Shown here: positions 1 through 9,518 of the stretch, piece by piece
Position numbering within the stretch: the stretch's first letter is position 1
How the letters are laid out: each line of letters begins with the position of its first letter
Source: Verrucomicrobiota bacterium
GTDB taxonomy: Bacteria > Verrucomicrobiota > Verrucomicrobiia > Opitutales > Opitutaceae
NCBI GenBank assembly: GCA_016222805.1
Contig: JACRQG010000028.1
Coordinates: forward strand, 103,860 to 167,859
Length of the DNA: 64,000 nucleotides
Direction: 5' to 3'
The notes under the pieces: model-generated
Seen by the model: only the letters and a program-made list of their open reading frames with translations
Database searches by the model: none
Told to the model about the DNA's origin: nothing
Made by a program: the position numbers and the translations under genes

Positions 1-398
1 TGGGAATCACTGGCGCAGTACGATGGTCTCGCCGGAGGTGGGGCCTGAAGTCGGTCCAAATGGCGGAGCACGTGGGAGGCGACCGCCGCGATGTCTGTCT
101 ATGGATCAGGACACGCGCAAGGGAAGTGCGGGCACTTGGGCGGCGAAGCTAGTAGTGGACTTGGCGTAGAGGGCAAAACGCGGCAAGTGCTCCAAAGCGA
201 GGCGTTGCTGCTCGGAGGAGTCCAAGTAGCCGGACTTGGACATGACCTGTGGACTCGCCCGAATGCAGCGTGCTCTTTCGGTATTTGGGGCACGCATTCT
301 CGTCGGCACGGGGAACGCCTCCTTCGAGGCGGTCCCGCATGATCTGACTTACAACGGGGGTAGCTGAAGAATTCGACCGGCTCCGCTAGTTGTGGAGG
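1..398. other. left edge, no supported gene
   Basis: Only short overlapping ORFs in several frames occur here. A minus-strand ORF ending near 106 (about 67 codons, containing SEQQRLALEHLPRFALY) looks mildly protein-like, but it has no recognised domain. It could be a decayed fragment. I see no RNA gene or terminator. Confidence 0.4.
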
Positions 399-1148
399 CT
401 ACGGCAGCGTCTTCAACTGGACGTCCTTGAACTGGATTGTCATCGGCTCGCCTTTGTGGAGTTGGAGGGCGATGACGCCGGACTTGGCGGCGGCTGCGGA
501 GTCGGTGTCTGTGACGTCGGCAGTGAGTTTGCCTTTCACGAAGTGCTGGAGGTGGTTGCCGTTGGCGACGACGCGAAGTTCGTTCCACTCACCGAGCTTG
601 TAGGCGGCTTCGATTTCGGCGGCGGAGGCGGTGGTGGCCAGCACGTCGATCTTCGCTTTGGCCTTGCCCTTGCCTTTCTTGGCGTCGGCGGAGCCATCGG
701 GCGGGCTGATGCGGATCTTCTGTCCGGGATTCATCAGGATGCCGCGGCCACGCTCCTCGTAGAGCATGCCGGTGTAACGGAAGGGTGAGTCGAGGTCCGC
801 CTGGTAGCCACCGACGACGAACTTGGCGGCATCGAGCACCTTGCTGCGGTACTGCACGCCGGAGTTGCCCCACTTCTTCTCGTTTTGCGCGGTGAGCCGG
901 AACTTCAGGCGCAGTTCGAAATTGGCGGGCTCGCCGCCTTTCCAGACCAGGAACGTGTTTGCCTCGACAGGCTTGGCCGCGGTGGTCTGGCCGGTGAGGG
1001 CGCCATCGCGCACGGACCAGAAGTCCTTGTTGCCGTCCCAGCCGGAGAGGTCCTTGCCATTGAAGATGGACTTAAAGCCGCCGTCGGCGGCGAAGCCGGA
1101 ACAGGAGATCGCGGCCAGGGCCGCAGTCGCGAGGAGGAGTTTTTTCAT
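399..1148 (-). CDS. secreted DUF1080 (3-keto-disaccharide hydrolase-like) protein
   Basis: A 249-residue protein. It starts with a clear signal peptide (MKKLLLATAALAAISCSGFA) followed by a single DUF1080 domain of the concanavalin-like lectin/glucanase fold. Family hallmarks are IFNGKDLSGWDG near residue 30, the FWSVRDGALTG strand, the GNSGVQYRS motif in the middle and the C-terminal IQFKDVQLKTL. Characterised DUF1080 proteins hydrolyse 3-keto-glycosides in the periplasm; the exact substrate here cannot be read. It is the last gene of a minus-strand sugar cluster and lies 470 bp downstream of the giant multidomain gene, so it may have its own promoter. The internal run KKGKGKAKAKID is a small lysine-rich insertion between strands. 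Confidence 0.85.
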   Translation of the reverse strand: MKKLLLATAALAAISCSGFAADGGFKSIFNGKDLSGWDGNKDFWSVRDGALTGQTTAAKPVEANTFLVWKGGEPANFELRLKFRLTAQNEKKWGNSGVQYRSKVLDAAKFVVGGYQADLDSPFRYTGMLYEERGRGILMNPGQKIRISPPDGSADAKKGKGKAKAKIDVLATTASAAEIEAAYKLGEWNELRVVANGNHLQHFVKGKLTADVTDTDSAAAAKSGVIALQLHKGEPMTIQFKDVQLKTLP

Positions 1149-1618
1149 GATGGAGAGGGTGGACGGTGATCCGTAATCGGTGAACAGAGGTCAGTGATCA
1201 GTGAGAGAAGTGTTGCCCTGTGGGCAGGGCGACCTCGCCCTGCGTGCGCCGGGTCGGCGAAGTGCTCCTCTTCGCCCGGGGGGCCACACACCCCGCCCTG
1301 CGGGCACCCCTCTGGAGCCGGAACCATGCAGTCGGGCTGACGCTCCTGCGGGAGTCCACTGACGAAACGGTGACCTGTGGGCGGGGCGACCGCGCCCCGC
1401 TCCGCGACGAGGTCGTCACGGCTACATTGCTGCGGTGCACGTCGACTTCGACTGCATCGTTCCGGCTGAAGAGGGGATCTTTCCGAGCCCAATCTTGTCC
1501 GGGTCCCCTCTGGAGAGGGGTGGCGCGTCAGCGCCGGGGTGTGTTTGCCTGGCCTATTCATTGGTGCCCGCTGTGGACTATGTTGATGCCTCTGGGGTCG
1601 CCCCGTCTGCAGACGGTG
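1149..1618. other. intergenic region with palindromic GC-rich repeats
   Basis: This 470-bp spacer contains no convincing gene. It holds two copies of the dispersed palindrome family, gcagggcga-cc-tcgccctgc at 1224-1243 and tgtgggcggggcgaccgcgccccgc at 1376-1400, separated by GC-rich sequence. The overlapping ORFs seen on both strands have no domain and no signal peptide. Confidence 0.5.
1224..1243. repeat. REP-like palindrome copy
   Basis: The sequence gcagggcgacctcgccctgc has 9-bp perfectly complementary arms around cc. It matches the same pattern at 6836-6860, 6887-6913 and 6983-7009 apart from compensatory base changes, so the ability to pair is kept. Confidence 0.6.
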
Positions 1619-4024
1619 TCAGTGCTTGTCGTGGCCATGGGCGGCGGGGGCGGTCGGGGCGGCTGGCGAGGCAGGCACGGCAAGCGGGTTGGCTTTGAGG
1701 TAGGCTTCGACGTTCTTCGTGACGATCAACTTGCCCCACATGACGGTCCAGTGGCCGGGGAAGGTACAGACGTATTCGTATTCCCCCTCGGTGCGGATGG
1801 CGTTGCCGGGGAGGCGCAGCGTCTCGCTCTGCCCGGTCTCGAGCAACTTGGTCGCGGCGAGCACGTCTTCGCCGGCGGGCACGAAGGCCCGGCCGCGGGC
1901 GTCGAGCTGATCCGGGGTTAGGGTCATGGCGGCGGTGCCGACCTTTTCGCGGGTGCCTGGCTTCACCACGACGAGGTTGTGCGGCATCACGTCCGGGTTA
2001 TCGAAGATGATCTCGAAGGGCCGGCCGGCTGGCACGACGATGCGCGGGGTGTCGTAACGCATTTCCTCGACGACCGCCCGGACGACGAAGACGGAAACCC
2101 GGAGGCCGGCGAGGGTCTGGCGAATCCCCTCCGCCTCGGCTGCCGGCAGCGAACCGGCGAGTTCCTCGGCGATCTGGATCGTCTCGACGTAGTCGCGGCT
2201 GGTGCGCTCGGAGGTGTGGGTCTTGCCGGCCCAGGCGATGAGGGCGCGCGCGGACCGGGCCGCCGCTTCGGTCGGCCACGCGGCCCGCGGCAAGGCGCGG
2301 AGTCCCTGGGCGGCGGTCGGCACCTGATAGCCGCGCTCGATCATGGAGGTAAGGGCGGCAAAAACCGCTCCCGGCTCGCGCCGGCTGCTCACGGCCGAGC
2401 GCATCGCGTCGCGCTGGATGGCGGCGACGATGTGGTCGGGGCCGGCGATGTCGGTGACAGCCAGGGCGAGAATCGGCATCACCCGATCGAACGCGGTGGC
2501 GCGCAGCGTGGCGTCGGGAATCAACGGGATGCCGCCCAGCAGGCTGGCCTGGGAAAGCGGGGAGCCGGCGGCCTCCTGCCAGGCGCGGTCGAGGGCGTTG
2601 TCCGCCAGGGCGAGGGCGGCCCAGGCGTAGGTGCGTCCTTCCGCGGTGTCGGTGAGGGCCAGCTTGAGCAGCGCCCCGCGATGCGGACGCAGTGCGGCGG
2701 GCGGCTGGGACAGCAGGAGGCGGCCGACCCCCTTGACGTCGATTTCGGCCGGCGAGTCGATCACCGTGAGCAGCAGGGCCACCGGGTCGCTGTTGCGGGC
2801 CTTGGCGAGGGCCGCCAGGGCTTCGGCGCGCACGGCGTCGCTTACGCCGGCCCGGCCGAGGATGTTCTCCGCGACGTCGGCACTGCGCGGCATCTTCAGC
2901 AGTTCGGCCACGGTCAGCGTCCGGAGGAGGTAGCGGATGCTCGCGGGATCACCGCCGGCAAAGGCGCCGCCCTCGCCGATCCGTTGGCGCCACTGCGGCC
3001 GCAGTTGGCGCAGCGTTTCGCCAATGGTGTAGTCGAGGTAGTAGTCGACCGGGAGCTTCGTGGCGGCGAGGGCCACCTCGGCGGCTTCGGCGACCGGAAA
3101 GAAGCTGGCGGCGCGGACGGCCTGCAGGCGGACGCGCGGGTGTTCGTCGCTGGCGAGGCGGCGGAGTTCCGCGAGGGCATTCGGAACACGGTCCCGCCAG
3201 TAACCGAGCACGCGGACGGCGGCGGCGCGGGCGTTGGCGTCGGGGGAACGCAATTGCCGGGCCAGCAGATCGGCGTTCACGACATTGTGCCACTGGTGCA
3301 CCCAGAGAGCCTCGGCGAGGTGATGGGGGTAGTCGGGTGCCTGAGAATTGAGGCCGCCAATCCATGCCGCGAGCGCAGCCATGACCTTGGACGACTCATG
3401 CTTGCCGAGTTCGATCTTGGCCAGGGTCCGCACGTGGGTCTCCGGCCGCTTCAGGATTTCGAGCAGGGCCGGGATCGGCTCGCCGTCGATCTTTGGCTGC
3501 CACACCAACGGACGGCCCTCGGCGGTGATGCGGTAGATGCGGCCGTGGACGTGGTCGCGGTTGGCGTCGCGCAGGTGGCTCTGCAGGTGCCCAATCAGCG
3601 GGTTGTGCCAGTCGACGACATAGAGGTCGCCGTCGGGACCGGTGCTGGTGTCGATGGGGCGGAAGTTGCGGTCGGTGGACGAGACGATGTCAGGCTGGCG
3701 CTCCCCCTTCAGCCCGGCGCCGTCGTCGAGGAGCTTCACGCGATAGATGCCCTGGAAGCCGATGACGTTAGGATTGAGAAAATTGCCCCAGTACTCCTCG
3801 GGGAAATGCCGGCTGGTGAGGATGGTGCTGCCGGCGGAAGGGCGGGCCGGGCGATCCCAGATGGTTTTCATCTTGGGATGCTTGTTGGGGTAATCGATGC
3901 GGCCGCTGAAGGCGGGGCCGAAGTAGGTGTGGTTGCCGGTGGCGTCGGTGATCAGGTCGTTGCCCCAGGTGTCGAAGGCGCGGCCGTGGGGATTGGCGAA
4001 GCCGTACGCGATGTAGACCTCGGG
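1619..4024 (-). CDS. 3' part of frameshifted giant protein: PVC propeller/HEAT repeats + cupredoxin
   Basis: About 800 codons that continue, in another frame, the gene whose 5' part is 3952-6711. It begins inside a glucose/sorbosone-dehydrogenase-like beta-propeller (EVYIAYGFANPHGRAFDTWG, then DGDLYVVDWHNPLIGH). It passes through a HEAT-like alpha-helical solenoid of about 400 residues rich in Ala/Leu/Arg and ends in a cupredoxin domain. The cupredoxin shows a type 1 copper site: His in MPHNLVVV, then Cys, His and Met in YVCTFPGHWTVMWG. A His-rich tail (HGHDKH) closes the protein. In planctomycete/verrucomicrobial relatives the C-terminal electron carrier is often a cytochrome c; here a copper centre takes that place. 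The ORF track extends to 4441 only because the antisense frame is open; coding in this frame starts at the junction near 4022. Confidence 0.8.
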   Translation of the reverse strand, partial: PEVYIAYGFANPHGRAFDTWGNDLITDATGNHTYFGPAFSGRIDYPNKHPKMKTIWDRPARPSAGSTILTSRHFPEEYWGNFLNPNVIGFQGIYRVKLLDDGAGLKGERQPDIVSSTDRNFRPIDTSTGPDGDLYVVDWHNPLIGHLQSHLRDANRDHVHGRIYRITAEGRPLVWQPKIDGEPIPALLEILKRPETHVRTLAKIELGKHESSKVMAALAAWIGGLNSQAPDYPHHLAEALWVHQWHNVVNADLLARQLRSPDANARAAAVRVLGYWRDRVPNALAELRRLASDEHPRVRLQAVRAASFFPVAEAAEVALAATKLPVDYYLDYTIGETLRQLRPQWRQRIGEGGAFAGGDPASIRYLLRTLTVAELLKMPRSADVAENILGRAGVSDAVRAEALAALAKARNSDPVALLLTVIDSPAEIDVKGVGRLLLSQPPAALRPHRGALLKLALTDTAEGRTYAWAALALADNALDRAWQEAAGSPLSQASLLGGIPLIPDATLRATAFDRVMPILALAVTDIAGPDHIVAAIQRDAMRSAVSSRREPGAVFAALTSMIERGYQVPTAAQGLRALPRAAWPTEAAARSARALIAWAGKTHTSERTSRDYVETIQIAEELAGSLPAAEAEGIRQTLAGLRVSVFVVRAVVEEMRYDTPRIVVPAGRPFEIIFDNPDVMPHNLVVVKPGTREKVGTAAMTLTPDQLDARGRAFVPAGEDVLAATKLLETGQSETLRLPGNAIRTEGEYEYVCTFPGHWTVMWGKLIVTKNVEAYLKANPLAVPASPAAPTAPAAHGHDKH

Positions 4025-6711
4025 ATCGCGCCATCGATCGAGCGCACGGCGCCGCCCACGCTTTCGACCTGCGTGCGGTGAAACACGCCGTCGCTGAGCA
4101 GAATCGCGCCGCCCGGTTCGTAGATGACGGAATTGGCGGTGTGGTGGGAGTCCGCGGAATCGAGTCCCATGAGCACACGCTCGCGCCAGTCGGCGCGGCC
4201 GTCGCCGTCGGTGTCGCGCACGAACCACACATCCGGCGCCTGCACGACCAGCACGCCGTCCTTGAAAAACTGGAAGCCGGTCGGGCTGTTGAGGCCGTCG
4301 AGGAAGGTCGTGCACTTGTCGGCGCGGCCGTCGCGATCCGTGTCCTCGAGGATGAGGAGCTTGTCGGCGACGCGGGAGGTCGGCGTGCGGCTGGGGTAGC
4401 TCGGCCAGGCGGCGATCCAGAGGCGGCCCTTGGTGTCCCACGCCATCTGGACGGGTTTGGCGAGCTCGGGAAACTGCTTTTCGCTGGCGAAGAGATTGGC
4501 CTTCAGTCCGGGGGCGAGGGTCATCTGCCGGATGGCCTCGTCCCCATCAACAAAAGGGTAGGTGCCGTCGATGTTGGGTCCGGGCTTGTTGGTGCCGAAG
4601 GAGGTGACGACGGGCAGCGGCAGCATGTCGACGGGGCCGGACTTGCCGGCGGCGGTGGCCCAGAGTTTGCGCTCGAGGTTGGCGGTCATCACCTCGCGCT
4701 GCGCCATCTCCTCCATCATGATGTGGGTGTTGGTAATCTTGGGCGTGTCGGGGTGGGAGACGTAGGCGATCTTCGACCGGTCGCCGTAGATGTTGTAGCC
4801 GTCGACGGCGCGGTACCGGGAATGCCACATCGCGTTCTTCTCGTTCACGAGGGCGCGTACGCCTTCGGCGGCCGGCGATTGCAGATCAGGTGCTCCCGGG
4901 CCCATGAGCGTCGCGCCGATCCGGGCGATCAGCCGGGCCTCGCCGCTCGAGTTGAGGTGCACGCCGTTGATGGTGAAGGGAGGTTGCCCGGTGCGCGCGG
5001 CTTCGGCATAGAGTTCCTGCGAGGGCGTGAAAAGATCGACGAAAGTGACCCCCGCCTGGTCGCGGGCGACGTCCGCCATGGCGCGGGAATAGGCGGCGAG
5101 GTTGGCGTTGATTTCCGGGCGGTACTCGAAGTTGGGGTCGGGGTGCTTTTCGACGGCGATGGGGGAGAAAAGGACGATGCGCGGGGCGGAGAGGCCGTTG
5201 TAGTTCTTGGCCCGCGTCTCCCGCAGGAACTTCTCCAGGTCCTCGCGAAACTTCGGGAGCCCTTCCGGCCCGGCGAAGGACTCGTTGTAGCCGAAGAAGG
5301 CGAAGACGGTCCCCGCCTGCACGCGCGTGAGCCACTCGTCGGGCGTGCCAAAGTCCTTGGAGCGGGCGCGGGTGGTGAGTTCGTCGCCGGCAAAGGCCAG
5401 GTTGCGGACCACGAGCTGGTGGTTCGGGTGGCGCAGGTGCAGGAGGGTCTCGAGCCAGCCGTGGTGCTGCATCCGGTCGGCCAGGGCGTTGCCGATCAGG
5501 GCCACGTGCTCGCCGGCGTTGAGGGCCAGCGCCGCGGACGTTGCGGCCGGGGCGCCGGTGCCGGTCGATTCCGCAGGGCGCGCAGCCGGAGCGGTGCTTT
5601 CCGAGCGAGACACCTGCTTGGTCGCCTCTTTCTTCGCCGAGGCCTTCTTGGCCGGCGGGGCCGGCGGCGTGCCTCCCTCCCGTACGGTTTTGCCGAGGGC
5701 GTAGTCGGCGGGAGTGAGCTGGTAACGGTAGCCGCGGAAGCCGTACTTGCGCGGCGCGTACGGGTCGACCACGCGCACGTCGGCGCGGGCGGGCACGTCG
5801 AGACCCAGGCCCCAGTAGACGGCGTTCACCACCAGGCGGCGCAGCCCCTCGTTTTCCAGGTCGGTCGCCGCGCCCATGGTGGTGGTGAAGATCCGGTTCT
5901 GGCGCCCGGCCTCGTTGGTGAAGAGCCGGGTCCAGGCGATCGGCATGGCCGGGGAGTTGACGCCCTGCTCCCGGCCATCCGCGGCGCGCTTCTTGGTGTG
6001 GTCGGCCGGGGCATCGGCGGGGTTCATGCCCTTGAGCACGACGCCGCGGAGGAGGATCGTGGCATCGGCAGGCGGGTAGGCTTCGTAGACATCGCTGTCG
6101 CCAAAGACGTCGGCGACGCCGCGGAGAAGCGGACTGGACTGTGCGGCGGACTCGATCACCCCGCGGGTGGCCTCGAACTTGTGTTTGCCCCAGTGGGTGA
6201 CCCAGGTCTCGCCGAGGACGTGCTTGCCGAACCCGCCCGGCCAGGGGGCCTTGCTGTTCCAGCCGTACTTGGCCCAGGTCGAACCGGCGGGGATGTTGAA
6301 GGCGTGGGTCGAAGTGCGGAGCGCGATGACCGGAATGCCGCGGTGGAAGGCGTCGACGAAGCGCTGCATGTCGGCGTCCGGCCAGTTGCGGAAGCGCAGG
6401 GAAAGGACGAGGGCGTCGGCGGAGGCCAGCGCCGCGGAATCGGGGAGCGAGCGCTGGTTTTCGGGGTTGATGGTGCCGTCGGGATCGAGGGCGAAGAGGA
6501 CGGTGCACTTGAAGCCGTGGCGCTGGCTGAGAATCTTCGCCAGCATCGGCAGCGCCTCCTCGCTGCGGTATTCCTCGTCACCGGAAAGAAAGACGATGTG
6601 TTTGCCCTTGGCCGCCGTGCCGGGCGGGGGAGAAAAGACCAGGGAGGTGGGAGTGGCGGCGCGGGCGGCGAAGGGAAGCAGCAACGCGCAAAGCAGGACG
6701 CGGAAGGGCAT
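3952..6711 (-). CDS. 5' part of frameshifted giant protein: ThuA + SGNH + propeller start
   Basis: The ATG at 6711 gives a signal peptide (MPFRVLLCALLLPFAARA), so I prefer it to the ORF-track start at 6873. Domains in order are a ThuA-like amidotransferase-fold domain at about residues 32-345 (HIVFLSGDEEYRSEEALPML) and a divergent SGNH hydrolase at about 395-610. The hydrolase has IGNALADRM in the place of the usual GDS block, then GYNESF and NGVHLNSSG. After these comes the start of a PVC-type beta-propeller (DGDEAIRQMTLAPGLKANLF). The reading frame is lost after VRSIDGAI (codon at 4026-4024); homologues continue for about ten residues and then read xxVYxAYGFANPHG, which appears here in another frame. 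The 24 residues after the junction are nonsense. This is either a true pseudogene or a small deletion in the assembly. Confidence 0.8.
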   Translation of the reverse strand: MPFRVLLCALLLPFAARAATPTSLVFSPPPGTAAKGKHIVFLSGDEEYRSEEALPMLAKILSQRHGFKCTVLFALDPDGTINPENQRSLPDSAALASADALVLSLRFRNWPDADMQRFVDAFHRGIPVIALRTSTHAFNIPAGSTWAKYGWNSKAPWPGGFGKHVLGETWVTHWGKHKFEATRGVIESAAQSSPLLRGVADVFGDSDVYEAYPPADATILLRGVVLKGMNPADAPADHTKKRAADGREQGVNSPAMPIAWTRLFTNEAGRQNRIFTTTMGAATDLENEGLRRLVVNAVYWGLGLDVPARADVRVVDPYAPRKYGFRGYRYQLTPADYALGKTVREGGTPPAPPAKKASAKKEATKQVSRSESTAPAARPAESTGTGAPAATSAALALNAGEHVALIGNALADRMQHHGWLETLLHLRHPNHQLVVRNLAFAGDELTTRARSKDFGTPDEWLTRVQAGTVFAFFGYNESFAGPEGLPKFREDLEKFLRETRAKNYNGLSAPRIVLFSPIAVEKHPDPNFEYRPEINANLAAYSRAMADVARDQAGVTFVDLFTPSQELYAEAARTGQPPFTINGVHLNSSGEARLIARIGATLMGPGAPDLQSPAAEGVRALVNEKNAMWHSRYRAVDGYNIYGDRSKIAYVSHPDTPKITNTHIMMEEMAQREVMTANLERKLWATAAGKSGPVDMLPLPVVTSFGTNKPGPNIDGTYPFVDGDEAIRQMTLAPGLKANLFASEKQFPELAKPVQMAWDTKGRLWIAAWPSYPSRTPTSRVADKLLILEDTDRDGRADKCTTFLDGLNSPTGFQFFKDGVLVVQAPDVWFVRDTDGDGRADWRERVLMGLDSADSHHTANSVIYEPGGAILLSDGVFHRTQVESVGGAVRSIDGAIPRSTSRTASPIPTAAPSTPGATT

Positions 6712-7078
6712 CGGTGGGAGCGGGCGAGGTTGGAAGAGGCGGTGGCGTGGGTCGCCGCCGCCGGGAGGTTGGGTGAGGTGGCCGGGGCGGCGAACCCGGC
6801 CACGACTGCAAAACGTCGCCTGAGGCGGCGGGGGATGTGGGCGGGGCGACCTCGCCCCGCGGGAAGGCGGCATCGAAACGACGGGCGCGGGGCGAGGTCG
6901 CCCCGCCTACAGGAAACGTGGATTGATGGGATGCTGGGGGACGGAGGATGCCGCCGGTTGAGCGTCTCGGGAGAAGCGGTCCCGGGGCGAGGTCGCCCCG
7001 CCTACAGGGTCAGCAAACTAGAGACGGAAGGAATGGTGGCAAAGCGGGCCGGCGTCGCCGCCGCCGGCCACGGTGACC
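6712..7078. other. intergenic region with three REP-like palindromes
   Basis: This 367-bp spacer lies between the oxidoreductase gene and the giant gene. It has no supported ORF. It contains three copies of the core gcggggcga-cc-tcgccccgc: one in the orientation tgtgggcggggcgacctcgccccgc (6836-6860) and two in reverse orientation followed by ctacagg (6887-6913 and 6983-7009). Any promoter for the giant gene must lie here. Confidence 0.5.
6836..7009. repeat. cluster of three inverted REP-like repeats
   Basis: Copies at 6836-6860, 6887-6913 and 6983-7009 share a 20-bp palindromic core with a tgtgg/ctacagg shoulder. The first copy and the two following copies are in opposite orientation, like the paired arrangement of REPIN elements. 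Confidence 0.6.
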
Positions 7079-8224
7079 TCAGGCCTGCTTCACCTTGACC
7101 CACTTGCGGGTCTTGGCGGAGGCGAGCACGGCATCGACGACGTAGTCGGTGGCGAGGCCGTCGCGGAAGTCGGGCTTGCAGCCCTTGCCGCTCTCGAGGC
7201 CCTGGATGAACTCGACCATCGCGTGGATGAAGCTGTGCTCGTAGCCGAGTTGCAGGCCGGGCACCCACCACTTGCCGCAGTAGGGATGATCGCCGTCGGA
7301 GACGTGCACGCTCTTCCAACCGCGCTCCTGGCCCTCGTCGCTGTGGTCGAAGATCTGCAGGCGGTGCAGGTCGTGCAGGTCCCACTTCAGGCTCATGTGC
7401 TCGCCGTTGATTTCAAACGTGTACAGCGCCTTGTGGCCGCGCGCGTAGCGGGTCGACTCGAACAACCCGAGCGAACCGTTGTTGAAGTGGCAGTGGAAGA
7501 GGCAGGCGTCGTCGATCCCGACCTTCTCGACCTTGCCGGTCAGGGTGTGCGGGCGCTGCTTGATGAACGTCTCGGTCATCGCGCTGACGTCCTTGATGCC
7601 GCCGTTGAGCCACATCGCGGTGTCGATGCAGTGGGCGAGCAGGTCGCCGGTGACGCCGGAGCCGGCGACGTTGACGTCGAGGCGCCAGAGGCCGGTGCCG
7701 CCCTGCGGCAGTTCGGGGTTGATGGTCCAGTCCTGGAGGAAGTTGGCGCGATAATGGAAGACCTTCCCGAGCTTGCCCGCGTCGATAAGGTTCTTGGCGA
7801 GGACGACCGCCGGGCAGCGGCGGTAGTTGTACCACACCATGTTTGGCACCTTGGCCTTCTCGATGGCCTTGACCATCGCCTCGGCCTGCTTGGGGTTCAT
7901 CGCGAGGGGCTTCTCGCAGAGGATCATCTTGCCGGCCTTGGCGGCGGCGAGGGCCTGCTCCATGTGCAGGTTGTTGGGGGTGGCGATGTCGATGAGATCG
8001 ATGTCATCGCGGGCGATCAGCTTCTTCCAGTCGGTCTCGGTCGACTGGTAGCCCCACTTGGCGGCGAACTCCTTCACCTTGGCCTCGTCGCGTCCGCAGA
8101 CGGCTTGCGGGACGATTTCGTAGCTGGAGGGGAAGAAGTGGTTGACCTGGTGAAAGGCGTTGCTGTGAGCGCGGCCCATGAAGCTGTAGCCGATGAGTCC
8201 GACGCGGAGTTGTTTCTTGGACAT
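7079..8224 (-). CDS. Gfo/Idh/MocA family oxidoreductase
   Basis: A 381-residue NAD(P)-dependent oxidoreductase. The N-terminus is a Rossmann fold ([17 protein letters not shown]), followed near residue 105 by the family signature EKPLAMN, whose Lys and Pro line the active site. The C-terminal half is the alpha/beta dimerisation and substrate domain. Members oxidise or reduce sugars and cyclitols, and several act on C3 of glycosides, which fits the DUF1080 hydrolase in the same cluster. There is no signal peptide, so it should be cytoplasmic. It lies 142 bp downstream of the TIM-barrel isomerase gene on the same strand. The substrate cannot be deduced. Confidence 0.9.
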   Translation of the reverse strand: MSKKQLRVGLIGYSFMGRAHSNAFHQVNHFFPSSYEIVPQAVCGRDEAKVKEFAAKWGYQSTETDWKKLIARDDIDLIDIATPNNLHMEQALAAAKAGKMILCEKPLAMNPKQAEAMVKAIEKAKVPNMVWYNYRRCPAVVLAKNLIDAGKLGKVFHYRANFLQDWTINPELPQGGTGLWRLDVNVAGSGVTGDLLAHCIDTAMWLNGGIKDVSAMTETFIKQRPHTLTGKVEKVGIDDACLFHCHFNNGSLGLFESTRYARGHKALYTFEINGEHMSLKWDLHDLHRLQIFDHSDEGQERGWKSVHVSDGDHPYCGKWWVPGLQLGYEHSFIHAMVEFIQGLESGKGCKPDFRDGLATDYVVDAVLASAKTRKWVKVKQA

Positions 8225-8366
8225 GAGCGGAGGGAGTAAGGGAGTGAGGGACGGAGGGAGTGAGGGGCGGGGAGTACGACGGTGAGGGAAGGGAGAGGCA
8301 GGGGAGGGCGGGGTTTTCCACCCTCATTCCCTGGTCACTCATCCCTTCTCCTGGCGGCGAAGCCGC
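8225..8366. other. purine-skewed spacer with a short hairpin
   Basis: The spacer has runs of gggagtgaggg-type sequence. At 8353-8367 is the hairpin ggcggc-gaa-gccgcc immediately beyond the stop codon of the isomerase gene. It lacks a T-run, so it is at best a weak attenuator or mRNA-stability element. Confidence 0.35.
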
Positions 8367-9416
8367 CTAGGCGTGCCAGCCGTGGTTGTTGCGGACCTCG
8401 ATCATCGCGGCAAGGATGTCGTTCCAGGTCTGCTGCTTCATCAGCACCTCGTTCGGGAACATGCAGCCGTCCCAACAGATGTGCTTCATGCGCTTGGTGA
8501 CGCGGCCCTGGCCGTCGCGCAGCCAGTAACCGGAGTCGCGGGCGATGTTGAGCTTGCCGCGCGGATCCGTGGCGAGGCAGTGCTTGCCGGTCTTCTCGTG
8601 GGCCCCGGAGCCGAAGACGGTGCCGTCGTTCTGCGCCACGTGGAAGTCGATCGTCCAGGGACGGAGGGCGTTGGTGAGCTTGACCATCGCCTTGTGAAAC
8701 TCGGCCGGCTCCCAGTGGTACTTCTTCGGCACGATGCGGTGGTTCTCGGCGTTGGCGCCCAGCGTGTAGAGCAACGTGTGGGACATGTCGGCCTGGAAGC
8801 CCACGACCCTGGGCATGCCGACCATCTCGAGCAGATGCACCATGTGGAGCCAGGAGTGCATGCCGCCCCAGCAAATCTCACCCTCGGCGGCGAGCCGCTC
8901 GCCTTCGTCCTTCGCGATCTTGCCGGCCTCGCGGAAGCTCTGCGCGATCAGCTTGGTCGTGCCCTTCGGGTCCTTGTCCCAGGCGGCGACGCCGGTGGCG
9001 CTGTCGATGCGCACCACACCGTACGGGCGGACGCCGAGCTCGGTGAGCTTGCGGGCGATGCGAATCGCCTTGCGCACGTGGGTGACCCAGTTGGCGCGGG
9101 CCTTCTCGTCCCCGCCGGCGGCGGCGTCGAACCACACGGGCGCGACGACCGAGCCGACGACGAAGCCCTTGGACTTAATCTTGTCGGCGAGGGCCTTGAT
9201 GCCGTCATCGGAGATATCGATGTCGGTGTGCGGATTGTAGAGGAACAGGTCCACGCCATCGAACTTCACGCCGTTGACCTCCGCCTTGGCGGTGAGGTCG
9301 AGCATGGTGTCGAGGTCGATGAACGGTTCCGCGCCGGGGCTGCCTTTGCCGACGAGGCCGGGCCACATGGCGTTGTGGAGTTTCGGATAGTTGTTGGGGA
9401 GGGCGGTATGAGGCAT
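8367..9416 (-). CDS. sugar phosphate isomerase/epimerase-like TIM-barrel protein
   Basis: A 349-residue protein from the ATG at 9416 ([18 protein letters not shown]). The ORF-track start at 9449 adds eleven unlikely residues and runs into a repeat. The pattern is that of the xylose-isomerase-like TIM barrel: [28 protein letters not shown], a central VVRIDSATG, then [19 protein letters not shown] and the [15 protein letters not shown] strand with metal-ligand-type Glu/Asp/His. It probably interconverts keto- and aldo-sugars, or acts on a 3-keto-sugar, next to the Gfo/Idh oxidoreductase. The gene is 102 bp downstream of the cupin-like gene on the same strand. The assignment to the fold is firm; the substrate is not known. 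Confidence 0.8.
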   Translation of the reverse strand: MPHTALPNNYPKLHNAMWPGLVGKGSPGAEPFIDLDTMLDLTAKAEVNGVKFDGVDLFLYNPHTDIDISDDGIKALADKIKSKGFVVGSVVAPVWFDAAAGGDEKARANWVTHVRKAIRIARKLTELGVRPYGVVRIDSATGVAAWDKDPKGTTKLIAQSFREAGKIAKDEGERLAAEGEICWGGMHSWLHMVHLLEMVGMPRVVGFQADMSHTLLYTLGANAENHRIVPKKYHWEPAEFHKAMVKLTNALRPWTIDFHVAQNDGTVFGSGAHEKTGKHCLATDPRGKLNIARDSGYWLRDGQGRVTKRMKHICWDGCMFPNEVLMKQQTWNDILAAMIEVRNNHGWHA

Positions 9417-9443
9417 GGCGGGTTTGGATGAGGTTGGGAGTTG

Positions 9444-9513
9444 AACCACAGAGGCACAAAGGCGCAGAGGGAAGCGGAGGACCGACCTTTGTGTCCTCCG
9501 TGTCTCTATGGTT
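9444..9513. repeat. imperfect inverted repeat, aaccacagag type
   Basis: Left arm aaccacagaggcacaaagg and right arm cctttgtgtcctccgtgtctctatggtt form a long imperfect hairpin in the spacer between the isomerase and cupin genes. From memory, the AACCACAGAG(A)CACAGAG motif is a recurrent intergenic element in many bacterial genomes; I could not check copy number here. Confidence 0.55.
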
Positions 9514-9518
9514 AGGGA

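Noticed and set aside
4078-7098. 1006-codon plus-strand ORF
   Set aside because: Shadow of the ThuA/SGNH/propeller gene.
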